Below are positions 24,687-32,401 of a stretch of 64,000 nt of DNA, piece by piece (the first letter of the stretch is position 1; each line of letters starts with the position of its first letter). The translations under genes and the position numbers were made by a program. Location: the NCBI GenBank assembly GCA_028288025.1, contig JAQBOM010000040.1, positions 1-64,000 of the forward strand, written 5' to 3'. The DNA is from Mucilaginibacter sp. (GTDB taxonomy: Bacteria > Bacteroidota > Bacteroidia > Sphingobacteriales > Sphingobacteriaceae). The notes beneath the pieces were generated by a model. It ran no database searches, was not told the DNA's origin, and worked only from the letters and a program-made list of their open reading frames with translations.

Positions 24687-25157
24687 TTACTTGCCTGGCG
24701 TGCCGCCTGGTCCACCCGGCCCACCGGGGCCTCTGCGCTGTTCGGGCATTTTTATTTCGGGGTGTGCTGTACCGTGATGGCAGGTATTGCAATTGACAGC
24801 GATAGCCTGCACCATCCCCAGCGTATCCTTTTGTGCGTGGAAAAACTTCTTATTGATCTTTGCCGTCATCATAAACATTTGGCGCGCCGCGGTCTTTTCG
24901 GGTTTTGCGTCACTCGCAAAATCCATTTTATTGGTCTGCTCGTTGCGTGCATGACAAAAATTACAACGAACACCAAGCGACTCCGACCATACATCCATTT
25001 CGTGATCAAGCACACGATATGGGATATTTTTTGGAAACACCTTCAGGTTAACCAATTTTGGCGGTCCCTGCTGCTGTTGGGGTAATGTAGCAGCAACGCT
25101 TATTGCGGTTACAGTAAACACACCGGCAATTACAATGAGTTGTTTTTTGAAATGCAT
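24687..25157 (-). CDS. Small periplasmic dihaem-type cytochrome c
   Basis: A signal peptide (residues 1-24) leads to a protein with two CxxCH haem-binding motifs, CNFCH (65-69) and CNTCH (123-127). The context LDHEMDVWSESLGVRCNFCHARNE and VNCNTCHHGTAHPE is like the cytochrome subunit of photosynthetic reaction centres (CytoC_RC domain), a family also found in non-photosynthetic Bacteroidota. The C-terminus is Gly/Pro-rich (GGPGGPGGTPGK). Start at 25157 by the signal peptide. It is first in a likely operon with YceI, DUF2911 and YVTN genes, suggesting a periplasmic electron-transfer or ligand-binding task. Confidence 0.85.
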   Translation of the reverse strand: MHFKKQLIVIAGVFTVTAISVAATLPQQQQGPPKLVNLKVFPKNIPYRVLDHEMDVWSESLGVRCNFCHARNEQTNKMDFASDAKPEKTAARQMFMMTAKINKKFFHAQKDTLGMVQAIAVNCNTCHHGTAHPEIKMPEQRRGPGGPGGPGGTPGK

Positions 25158-25316
25158 AAGATATCTGTTTGGTACGTTAAAAGTAGGTACCTGCAATATC
25201 AATTTTTTTGATAATCGACCCGGACCGGTAATTTATAGACAGAAGGAATATTTTTACCGATGACTTGAAGGCAGGTAGTATTAAAGATTACCAGACGCAT
25301 CCCATCCGCTTTTCCA

Positions 25317-25348
25317 TTTGCATACCTGAGGGTATAAAGGTAAATTTG
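25317..25348 (+). promoter_or_regulatory. Bacteroidota-type promoter of the RelE/ParE module
   Basis: TTTG (25317-25320), a 20-nt spacer, then TAAATTTG (25341-25348), matching TTTG-N19-21-TAnnTTTG. The antitoxin ATG lies 30 nt downstream. Confidence 0.75.
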
Positions 25349-25377
25349 TATAAAGTGAATTTAATTAAAATAGGAAT

Positions 25378-25560
25378 ATGGTAATTACAAAGGGTGAGTT
25401 ACAGCATATTTTGGATACCATGCCAGATAAAATAGATGTAGAGGAAGTATTTGACAAAATACTTTTATCGGCCAAAATCGAACAGGCTTTGGATGAGTCA
25501 AAACAAGGTCTTGGTGAAGACTGGGAAGATTTTAAAACAGCATGGCTAAAAGAAGATTAG
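25378..25560 (+). CDS. Putative antitoxin of a RelE/ParE module
   Basis: A small acidic protein (60 residues, MVITKGELQHILDTMPDKID...) without a recognisable helix-turn-helix. It has the size, charge and position of the short antitoxins that precede RelE/ParE toxins in Bacteroidota: its end (WEDFKTAWLKED) overlaps the toxin start by 19 nt. The likely role is to neutralise the toxin by wrapping around it; DNA binding is uncertain. A near-consensus promoter lies 30 nt upstream. Confidence 0.72.
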   Translation: MVITKGELQHILDTMPDKIDVEEVFDKILLSAKIEQALDESKQGLGEDWEDFKTAWLKED

Positions 25561-25865
25561 TAGCCATTGAGATTTTACCCGTTGCTAAAAAGGACTTGCA
25601 GGAGATTGTTGATTTCATTGCGAGAGGTTCTTTAAAATATGCGAAGCTCGAAAAACACCTGATCGTTGATGCAATAAATCAGCTTTATTATTTCCCCGAA
25701 CTGGGTACCCCATTTGATTACAAGTCGGTCGATGCGCGCAAATTAACATTTAGAAATTATTTGGTTATATACCGGTTCAAAACAACAAATCTGATCGAGG
25801 TCCTTACCATCCACCATCACGCCCGTCTTATCGCTAATAACCCCGCTTTCAAGGGCGACGAATAA
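25542..25865 (+). CDS. RelE/ParE family toxin
   Basis: A 107-residue basic protein with the RelE/ParE plan: IEILPVAKKDLQEIVDFIAR (helical hairpin), LYYFPELGTPFDY, then the beta-sheet core RKLTFRNYLVIYRFKTTNLI and EVLTIHHHARL. The RNYLVIYRF strand is typical of ParE/RelE-like toxins, though whether it targets mRNA on the ribosome or gyrase is not clear. The start overlaps the antitoxin gene. It looks intact, unlike the YoeB gene 3 kb upstream. Confidence 0.82.
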   Translation: MAKRRLVAIEILPVAKKDLQEIVDFIARGSLKYAKLEKHLIVDAINQLYYFPELGTPFDYKSVDARKLTFRNYLVIYRFKTTNLIEVLTIHHHARLIANNPAFKGDE

Positions 25866-25964
25866 GTCCCGAATCCGGCCATTATAAAATCCTGCGAATC
25901 CTGGTTCAGACATTCTTTACAATCGCTCAACAACTCCTTCCGTACCTTTGTGTTTTAATCACTT

Positions 25965-26978
25965 ATGAACACAAAAAACATCCGCCTCAGCGTACTCGAC
26001 CAATCGCCGGTACGTAAAGGTGTAACCGCAGAGCAGGCCGTACACGAAACGGTTGAGCTGGCAAAATATGCCGATCAATTGGGCTATACCCGTTTTTGGG
26101 TATCCGAACACCACAACACCGGCGCCCTGGCCGGTTCAACGCCCGAAGTGCTGATGGCACACCTGGCCGGGCAAACCAAAAACATCCGCATTGGCTCGGG
26201 CGGCGTAATGATGCCCAACCACAGCGCCCTTAAAGTAGCCGAAAACTTCCGCATGCTCGAGGCGCTGTTCCCCGGCCGTATCGACCTGGGCATGGGTCGT
26301 GCGCCCGGCACCGACAGGCTAACGGCAGCTATGCTCAACCCATCCAACCAGTTCCGCGAACAGGATTTCGTGGAGCAGTTGTACGACCTGAATAATTTTT
26401 TCCATGACAGGGGAGAGCCGGGTACCCCGCAGTCGAAAATAAGGGCCATTCCGCAGGTGAAAACCGTGCCGGCCATGTGGCTGCTTAGCTCGAGCGGGCA
26501 AAGCGGCATATTTGCGGCGCATTTCGGTATGGGCTTTTCGTTCGCGCATTTCATCAACCCTAATGGTGGCCCCGAGGCTGTTGCCGCATATCGCGAGCGA
26601 TTTAAACCATCGGAAGATATGCAGCAGCAACAGGCAAACATGGCCATCTTCGCGTTCTGTTCGGAAGATGAAGAGAAGATCCGCCGCCACCAGGCGTTAA
26701 TGGATTACCGCTTTAACCAGTTCGAAAAAGGCGCCGGCATTGTACCGGTAGGATATGAAGATATCAAAGATGTGGTGTACTCTCCCGGCGAACTGGAGCG
26801 TATCCAGTACAACCGCAAACGTGTAATAACCGGCAATCCCGACCAAATGAAAGAAAAAATAACCCGCCTCGCTGTTGATTATGATGTAGATGAGATCATC
26901 CCTGTAACTATAACCGAAGATTTTGAGGACAGATTGACGTCGTACAAATTACTGGCGGAGATTTTTTTAAGACGTTAG
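25965..26978 (+). CDS. LLM class flavin-dependent oxidoreductase
   Basis: A cytosolic luciferase-like monooxygenase-fold protein (TIM barrel using FMN). Signatures are LSVLDQSPVRKGVTAEQAVHE, RFWVSEHHNTGALAGSTPEV, VMMPNHSALKVAENFRMLEA and RIDLGMGRAPGTDRLT, as in the MsnO8-like subgroup. It is 337 residues, a normal length. The physiological substrate is unknown. A TACCTTTG -7-like box at 25943-25950 gives a leader of only about 10 nt. No partner reductase is adjacent. Confidence 0.9.
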   Translation: MNTKNIRLSVLDQSPVRKGVTAEQAVHETVELAKYADQLGYTRFWVSEHHNTGALAGSTPEVLMAHLAGQTKNIRIGSGGVMMPNHSALKVAENFRMLEALFPGRIDLGMGRAPGTDRLTAAMLNPSNQFREQDFVEQLYDLNNFFHDRGEPGTPQSKIRAIPQVKTVPAMWLLSSSGQSGIFAAHFGMGFSFAHFINPNGGPEAVAAYRERFKPSEDMQQQQANMAIFAFCSEDEEKIRRHQALMDYRFNQFEKGAGIVPVGYEDIKDVVYSPGELERIQYNRKRVITGNPDQMKEKITRLAVDYDVDEIIPVTITEDFEDRLTSYKLLAEIFLRR

Positions 26979-27065
26979 AGGTTCGGTAAAACCGGTCACG
27001 TCCAATCTCCGGTCTTTCCATTATCCCAACTAATCTCTAATCTCCAGCCTCTGATCTTTCACATA
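26979..27065. repeat. Phrase-repeat spacer with a 23-mer shared with the pyrH downstream region
   Basis: CTAATCTCTAATCTCCAGCC followed by TCT (27030-27052) is identical to 10735-10757. TTAGAGGTTCGG at the start of the spacer (from about 26976) is a related reverse-complement phrase. No gene or clear terminator is visible. Confidence 0.75.
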
Positions 27066-27139
27066 ATTAATTTAAACGAAAATAAATTAATCTTGGCAAG
27101 ATAGTTGTTTTATAACCGATACATTAAAACAATAATCAT

Positions 27140-27598
27140 ATGGAAACGATAGAAAGATCAGTTGAGGTATTGAATGACCTGATCGAGATTAATAACGACC
27201 GCGTTGCCGGGTTTGAGCACGCAGAAAAAGATCTGGGCGATGAAGATAGGGATCTGAGCGATTTCTTTCGGAGCCAGAGAGAGATAAGCCGGCAGAATTC
27301 GCTGGAGCTCAGCCGTGCTGTAAACCAGCTTGGCGGCGAACCGGAAGACGGCAAGAGCTTAAGTGGTACTATACACCGTAACTGGCTTGATGTGAGGGCC
27401 ACTTTTACCGGGCATGATCGCAAAAGTATTTTAGCTGAATGTGAAAGAGGAGAGGATGCTATAAAGAAAGCTTATGAAGATGCGCTCAACGGTGATAGTG
27501 GTTTGTCGGGCGAAGTACGGCAAATTGTTCAAACACAGCAGCAGGACATCATTGCCTCGCATGATAAGATACGGGCAATGGCCGAAGCCGGGTCGTAA
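27140..27598 (+). CDS. DUF2383 / PA2169-type four-helix protein
   Basis: A 152-residue all-helical protein with the DUF2383 ferritin-like layout: METIERSVEVLNDLIEINND, RVAGFEHAEKDLGDEDRDLS, then ALSRAVNQLGGEPEDGKSLS and a final pair of helices containing ARGED-like LAECERGEDAIKKAYEDAL. These proteins are stress-associated and common in Bacteroidota; metal binding is not proven. It is monocistronic. Confidence 0.85.
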   Translation: METIERSVEVLNDLIEINNDRVAGFEHAEKDLGDEDRDLSDFFRSQREISRQNSLELSRAVNQLGGEPEDGKSLSGTIHRNWLDVRATFTGHDRKSILAECERGEDAIKKAYEDALNGDSGLSGEVRQIVQTQQQDIIASHDKIRAMAEAGS

Positions 27599-27641
27599 TT
27601 TTAATGCACAACTATTTGAACAGGCTGCCATAAGTTAAGAA

Positions 27642-27788
27642 ATGATAAGCAAAAAAATCGCCAGGACCATCACAAAAATGACATTCCTGAAACTTACTTA
27701 TGGCGGCCTTTTCTCTGGTTTTTACACTTGGATTATATACCCGCTAAACCACATTGGGGTATTTATCGTATCTTTGAACAAATTATAA
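27642..27788 (+). CDS. Possible small membrane peptide (48 aa)
   Basis: A short open frame starting ATG, MISKKIARTITKMTFLKLTY, with a basic amphipathic start and a hydrophobic segment GGLFSGFYTWIIYPLNHIGV before the stop. It lies 43 nt after the DUF2383 gene and 32 nt before the desaturase gene, on the same strand. The basic-then-hydrophobic layout is plausible for a real small membrane protein, but there is no homology evidence. Confidence 0.35.
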   Translation: MISKKIARTITKMTFLKLTYGGLFSGFYTWIIYPLNHIGVFIVSLNKL

Positions 27789-27819
27789 ACAATTCTCCCA
27801 TTTTTGATATTATATCCTT

Positions 27820-28554
27820 GTGATCATCTTAATTTTCTTCATTGCCCATTGGTTCCTGTCTTTGTTCTTTCAAACATTTTTTCTGCATCGCTACGCGTCG
27901 CACAAAATGTTCAGCACCAATAAATTCAACGAGCGTGTTTTCCACCTTTTAACATTTATTTGCCAGGGGTCGTCGTATTTAAATCCGCGTGCCTATGCCA
28001 TTATGCACCGCGAGCACCACGCCTTTAGCGATACTGAAAAGGACCCGCATTCGCCTTATTTTTTTAAGGATGTTTTTCAAATGATGTGGCGCACTGCCCA
28101 AAGCTATAAACTGTACGAAAAACGTTTAAAGGAACCCGAAGCCCAGTTTAAAGGCAATTATCCTGAATGGCGCATACTGGACTACTGGGGATCAACCTTT
28201 TTATCAAGGATATTATTCGGCTGCTTTTATATAGCATTTTATATCATTTTTGCTACCCATTGGTGGATGTTTTTGCTGCTGCCGATACATTTAATGATGG
28301 GCCCGATACATGGCGCTATTGTAAACTGGTGCGGCCATAAATATGGCTACGCCAATTTTGAGAACGGCGATAAATCAAAAAACACAACCCCGCTTGATTT
28401 TTTTATGCTGGGCGAATTATTCCAGAACAATCATCACAAGCGCCCCAACAACGCCAACTTTGCCGCCCGCTGGTTTGAGTTCGACCCGGTTTACCCGGTG
28501 ATGAAGCTCATGCACTGGATACGGCTGATTAAGCTGCGGGAAGCGTATCTGTAG
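27820..28554 (+). CDS. Fatty acid desaturase-type membrane enzyme
   Basis: A di-iron integral-membrane desaturase of the acyl-CoA/acyl-lipid type. The three histidine boxes are seen: HRYASH (box 1), HREHH (box 2) and NNHHKRPNN (box 3). Hydrophobic segments at the N-terminus and around ILFGCFYIAFYIIFATHWWM fit membrane spans. The GTG start is taken because the hydrophobic N-terminus begins directly there. At 244 residues it is near the short acyl-CoA desaturase form (about 250-300). Likely adjusts membrane fluidity. Confidence 0.85.
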   Translation: MIILIFFIAHWFLSLFFQTFFLHRYASHKMFSTNKFNERVFHLLTFICQGSSYLNPRAYAIMHREHHAFSDTEKDPHSPYFFKDVFQMMWRTAQSYKLYEKRLKEPEAQFKGNYPEWRILDYWGSTFLSRILFGCFYIAFYIIFATHWWMFLLLPIHLMMGPIHGAIVNWCGHKYGYANFENGDKSKNTTPLDFFMLGELFQNNHHKRPNNANFAARWFEFDPVYPVMKLMHWIRLIKLREAYL

Positions 28555-28633
28555 GGAATTCGGATGTTTCGATTTCGGATTTGGGAACGTTTGTTTTTGT
28601 CATTGGCGTTAAAGGTCGCGTTTTGCGCTTCCC

Positions 28634-29590
28634 TTAATCCTCTATCACCACGCCCATCGAGCAGAACTTATTGATGCGCTCGGTTACCAGTTCATCAACA
28701 TTACGGTCTTTTAACACTTTCAGGTCTTTTAAAAGCTGTTTTTTGAGGGTAGCTGCCATAGCAACGGGATCCTGGTGTGCGCCGCCGAGAGGCTCTTTTA
28801 TGATGCCGTCTATCAGCTTGTTTTTAAGCATATCGGCCGACGTGAGCTTCAGCATTTCGGCTGCCCTTTCCTTATGTTCCCATGTTTTAAACAGGATAGT
28901 TGAACAGTTTTCGGGAGAGATAACTGAATACCACGAGTTTTCGAGCATCATTACCTTATCGCCGATGGCTATACCCAATGCCCCGCCTGACGCGCCTTCG
29001 CCGATGATCACGCAAATTACCGGCACTTTTAAAACCGACATTTCGAGCAGGTTGCGCGCTATGGCTTCGCCCTGCCCGCGTTCCTCAGCTTCCAGGCCCG
29101 GGAAAGCGCCCGGCGTATCGATCAATGTAATTACAGGCTTATTGAATTTTTCGGCCATTTTCATCAGCCGTAACGCTTTGCGGTAACCCTCGGGGTTGGG
29201 CATCCCGAAGTTACGGTATTGCCGTTCTTTGGTGTTGCGTCCTTTCTGGTGACCGATGAACATAGCAGTTTGGCCATGTATGGTGCCAAAACCGCCTACG
29301 ATCGCCTTATCGTCGCCAACTGTCCTATCGCCGTGCAATTCGATAAAATCGTCGCACATCAGTTCAATATACTGCAGGGTATATGGCCTTTCGGGATGAC
29401 GTGCTATCTGCACGCGCTGCCAACCGGTAAGGTTGGTATATATTTCCTGTTTAGTGGCTTCCAGTTTACTTTCCAGCTCCGCCAGGGTTGCCGACATGTC
29501 CAGTTTGTTCTTGTCTTCAACCTGCTTAACCTTTTCGATCTGCTGCAGCAACTCGGCCAAAGGTTTTTCAAAATCAAAAGTAATCTTCAT
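28634..29590 (-). CDS. accA: Acetyl-CoA carboxylase carboxyltransferase subunit alpha
   Basis: With the beta subunit this transfers the carboxyl group from biotin to acetyl-CoA, the first step of fatty acid synthesis. Signatures are ERPYTLQYIELMCDDFIELH, GDRTVGDDKAIVGGFG, LIDTPGAFPGLEAEERGQGE and VIGEGASGGALGIAIGD. The length of 318 residues is normal. Neither accB/accC nor accD is adjacent. The 370-nt region upstream of its start is filled by a palindromic element. Confidence 0.96.
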   Translation of the reverse strand: MKITFDFEKPLAELLQQIEKVKQVEDKNKLDMSATLAELESKLEATKQEIYTNLTGWQRVQIARHPERPYTLQYIELMCDDFIELHGDRTVGDDKAIVGGFGTIHGQTAMFIGHQKGRNTKERQYRNFGMPNPEGYRKALRLMKMAEKFNKPVITLIDTPGAFPGLEAEERGQGEAIARNLLEMSVLKVPVICVIIGEGASGGALGIAIGDKVMMLENSWYSVISPENCSTILFKTWEHKERAAEMLKLTSADMLKNKLIDGIIKEPLGGAHQDPVAMAATLKKQLLKDLKVLKDRNVDELVTERINKFCSMGVVIED

Positions 29591-29657
29591 ATACTTTATT
29601 GGGCCGCTAAATTAAATAAATCAAATGGTATTTTTATAACCACGCCTAAATCAGGTG

Positions 29658-29857
29658 CAATTCAAATTATCGCATTTTCATCAGGCGTTCCTACGGAACG
29701 CTCAATGCCGGTTTGATTTCCGGCCTACCAACCAGACGTCCCGATGGGACGATTATGGCAGTTTTCGCCCCATCGGGACGTCTGGTTGGTAGAAAAATAT
29801 ATGAAACCATTTTTCACGTTCCGTAGGAACGTTGATAGCAAGCGATAATTTGCATTG
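29658..29857. repeat. Nested palindromic repeat element (about 200 bp)
   Basis: Three nested inverted repeats share one centre. The innermost has perfect 24-bp arms 29725-29748 and 29769-29792 (CTACCAACCAGACGTCCCGA then TGGG), the middle perfect 15-bp arms 29686-29700 and 29817-29831 (CGTTCCTACGGAACG), the outer 15 of 16 matching arms 29658-29673 and 29842-29857 (CAATTCAAATTATCGC). It occupies the spacer between accA and the Spy-like gene and resembles a mobile, non-coding element of the MITE/REP kind. No transposase is present. Confidence 0.8.
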
Positions 29858-29964
29858 CGCCTTCTAAATCCCTGCCAGCCGCAGGCAGGCTCTCAAAAGG
29901 AGAGGACTTGATTTACAAACGTAATTTTGCTCTCTTACCCCCTCTCCTTGCGCCACCGCTAAAG

Positions 29965-30495
29965 CTAAGGCGTACGCGATTGGAGAGTGGCCGGGGTGAG
30001 GCGTTCCAAAGCTTCATACTTCTTGATTTGCTGCGGGGTCAGCAGCTCCCATGCTTTAAGGCACGACTGTAATATCACGTTCCGCATCTCGCCCTGGTAT
30101 AATCCGTACCGGTTAGCGAAAAATATAAGCGAGCCGTTATCCAGCCGGTGATACTTAAAAATACTATCCAGTGTTCGCTCGTTATGGATAATGATCTGGC
30201 CCATTTCCAGTTTTTTGCGGTGCAGTTCCTTATTGATCGCGTTAAACTGGTTAACCTGTATTGGGCTTAGGTCAAGCTGTTTTTTATATTTCATTACCTT
30301 TTCTGGGTTGGGGTAGTGATTCAGCTCGGCAGCTAACGACATGCCGTAAATATCCTCGCCCTTTACCAGCGCATCATATTGTTTATCGCTTAAAGTTTTT
30401 AACCGGGAATGGTTGATGGCGCTGTCCGCGGCCGATTGTGCATTCGCTGTACGGCAAAAAATTAGTATGGCTATAATAAGTATCGGTTTTCGCAT
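29965..30495 (-). CDS. Periplasmic Spy/CpxP-like protein
   Basis: A signal peptide (MRKPILIIAILIFCRTANAQ) precedes an all-helical protein of about 157 residues. Two helices carry LTxxQ-like motifs: LDLSPIQVNQFNAINKEL and LLTPQQIKKYEALERL, as in Spy/CpxP periplasmic chaperones and sensors. The start at 30495 is chosen by the signal peptide; an upstream ATG at 30570 would add 25 residues. The last residues (TPATLQSRTP) are read from an intergenic repeat phrase, so the natural C-terminus may once have been different. Confidence 0.7.
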   Translation of the reverse strand: MRKPILIIAILIFCRTANAQSAADSAINHSRLKTLSDKQYDALVKGEDIYGMSLAAELNHYPNPEKVMKYKKQLDLSPIQVNQFNAINKELHRKKLEMGQIIIHNERTLDSIFKYHRLDNGSLIFFANRYGLYQGEMRNVILQSCLKAWELLTPQQIKKYEALERLTPATLQSRTP

Positions 30496-30644
30496 GGTCG
30501 AAATTTTTTCAAAGGTGGCAATTAATTTAATAATGCTTAACTGAAATATAAATTTCTGCCGGGCCGACATCTTTCTATACTTTAAAGAATATCTTTTTCA
30601 TGTACAGGAAATAACAGCGCGGCTACGCTTTCATTACGTGTGTA

Positions 30645-31880
30645 TCAGGCAGAAAGTCTGTTAGCTAACCGGCCAATGGTTAGGCCCTGCACGAGTATCG
30701 AAAACACGGCTACCATATAGGTTATCACCACAAATTCGTCTTTATGCATAGATGGAGAAAGAGACAAAGCAAGTGCAACTGAGAGGCCTCCCCGCAAGCC
30801 TCCCCACGTTAAAATTGCAACGGCATTTTTTTCAAACGGGATCCAGAAGCGCAGGAAATAGATGGGTACAAATACCGAGATCCACCTGGCAAGCAATACC
30901 ACGAAGATGATGATCAATCCAATAAAAAATACCGTAAGGTTGAATTTTATTACTAGCATTTCCACGCCGATTAATAAAAAAAGGATAGCGTTTAATATCT
31001 CATCCACCATTTCCCAAAATTTAGTCAGGTAATCTTGTGTTATGTCCGACATGGCCTCATCTTTTACTTTACTGCCGGTTATAATGCCGGCAACCACCAT
31101 AGCCAGCGGTCCGGAGATACCAAGGTGGCCGGCTATTGAATATCCGCCCATCACTATGGCCAGCGTTATTAAAATTTCAACCGCGTAGTTATCGATAGAG
31201 CGTAACGCGATGAAGCCTATATAGCCCAGTATGGCGCCAAACAGCAGCCCTCCAACGGCCTGTTGCATAAAAAGTTTTATCGCGCCAATCGCCTCAAAGT
31301 TTTGTGCGCCGTTTTTTGCCACTTCGGCGATGCTGATGAACAGCACCACGGCGACACCGTCGTTAAATAATGATTCTCCCGAAATTTTTATTTCAAGCGA
31401 CGAGGGAATCCTGGCCGTTTTTAAAATGGCCAGTACAGCAATGGGATCGGTTGGTGAGATCAATGCGCCAAATAGCAGGCAGTAGATAAATTCGACGTGT
31501 AATCCGAATAATTTAAATAGATACCAGGACAGTACGCCTATTAAAAAAGTGGAAATGATTGTTCCAACGGTAGACAGGATGATTATCGGCAGTCTTTCTT
31601 TTTTAAGTTTGCGGGCATTTATTTGAATGGCACCGGCGAAGAGCAGGAAGCTCAGCATGAAATTCATCAGTAATTTTTGAAAATCTATAGATGCTACCAG
31701 CTGTATCGCTTTTTGTGAAAATGCCGGGGTGAATTTCCCCGAAACGGCGATAACAATGGAAGCCAGCAAAGCTAGTATCATAATGCCGATGGTAGGAGGC
31801 CATTTGATCCACCGGTGATTGATATAGCCAAAAATAGCTGCTAAAACAATGGTTATTGAAAGTATTCCGTTAATATCCAT
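30645..31880 (-). CDS. Sodium/proton antiporter, CPA1 family
   Basis: A polytopic inner-membrane cation/proton antiporter. The hydrophobic profile gives about 12 spans over 411 residues, with the family motifs FGALISPTDPIAVLAILK and GESLFNDGVAVVLF, where the Asp residues are the ion-binding site in CPA1 proteins. GGLRGGLSVALALSL near the C-terminus is also typical. There is no long cytoplasmic tail. Likely role: pH and Na+ or K+ homeostasis. An inverted repeat just upstream (31890-31909) could be a control site. Confidence 0.92.
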   Translation of the reverse strand: MDINGILSITIVLAAIFGYINHRWIKWPPTIGIMILALLASIVIAVSGKFTPAFSQKAIQLVASIDFQKLLMNFMLSFLLFAGAIQINARKLKKERLPIIILSTVGTIISTFLIGVLSWYLFKLFGLHVEFIYCLLFGALISPTDPIAVLAILKTARIPSSLEIKISGESLFNDGVAVVLFISIAEVAKNGAQNFEAIGAIKLFMQQAVGGLLFGAILGYIGFIALRSIDNYAVEILITLAIVMGGYSIAGHLGISGPLAMVVAGIITGSKVKDEAMSDITQDYLTKFWEMVDEILNAILFLLIGVEMLVIKFNLTVFFIGLIIIFVVLLARWISVFVPIYFLRFWIPFEKNAVAILTWGGLRGGLSVALALSLSPSMHKDEFVVITYMVAVFSILVQGLTIGRLANRLSA

Positions 31881-31889
31881 ATAGTTGGT

Positions 31890-31909
31890 TATAGCACTGT
31901 GGTGCTATA
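31890..31909 (-). promoter_or_regulatory. Palindrome upstream of the antiporter gene
   Basis: Perfect 8-bp arms TATAGCAC (31890-31897) and GTGCTATA (31902-31909) with a 4-nt centre, ending 10 nt before the antiporter start codon. It may be an operator or an RNA hairpin; which one is not clear. Confidence 0.4.
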
Positions 31910-32066
31910 TAAAGCGCCCTTTAAATATAAGACAATATAGCCACAGTTAATCCCGCCTTTGTTGGATATGTAACCTCCGACAAGCTCAGCACATTCAATA
32001 ACCGTTTCGGTCTGGAATGACGAATTGGTCCGATAAATGTATTAATAAACTAAATATTTGTCAGTT

Positions 32067-32222
32067 ATGAGAGCTTCTCTCGCCGTGATTCCGTTATTAT
32101 TATTGTTGATTTGTGCGATTTTATACTTATCAACCCATTATATTATCGCGTCATTCATCGGATTAATCGGGTTGGGCGCTTTGTTATTGAGCGCGTGCGC
32201 CTCGACAATAGATTTGCAATAA
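32067..32222 (+). CDS. Possible small membrane protein (51 aa)
   Basis: Frame MRASLAVIPLLLLLICAILY continues with STHYIIASFIGLIGLGALLLSACAS, giving two hydrophobic stretches separated by STHY. The end SACASTIDLQ contains a lipobox-like Cys but near the C-terminus, so it is not a lipoprotein. It could be a small inner-membrane protein. It lies alone in a 520-nt gap between the divergently oriented antiporter and murF ends. No homology evidence. Confidence 0.35.
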   Translation: MRASLAVIPLLLLLICAILYLSTHYIIASFIGLIGLGALLLSACASTIDLQ

Positions 32223-32300
32223 CACCGGATTGGTGCTGATATTTCCCAATACGGGGATTTACGTACGTTATGTGCGTTCTCGCTTCCTTGTTGGGAATTC

Positions 32301-32364
32301 GCCCTTGTTGGAGTTGTCTCCAACAAGCCCCGTATGTTTTGTTGAAGACAACTCCAACAAAGGC
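32301..32364. repeat. Imperfect inverted repeat downstream of murF
   Basis: The 25-bp arms GCCCTTGTTGGAGTTGTCTC then CAACA (32301-32325) and their near reverse complement (32340-32364) match at 23 of 25 positions around a 14-nt loop. It is another non-coding palindromic element. A copy-like phrase TTGTTGG also occurs just before the left arm. Confidence 0.7.
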
Positions 32365-32401
32365 GAGAACTGCATTTGGGCGTTTTCGCGGCCGTGATTT
32401 T

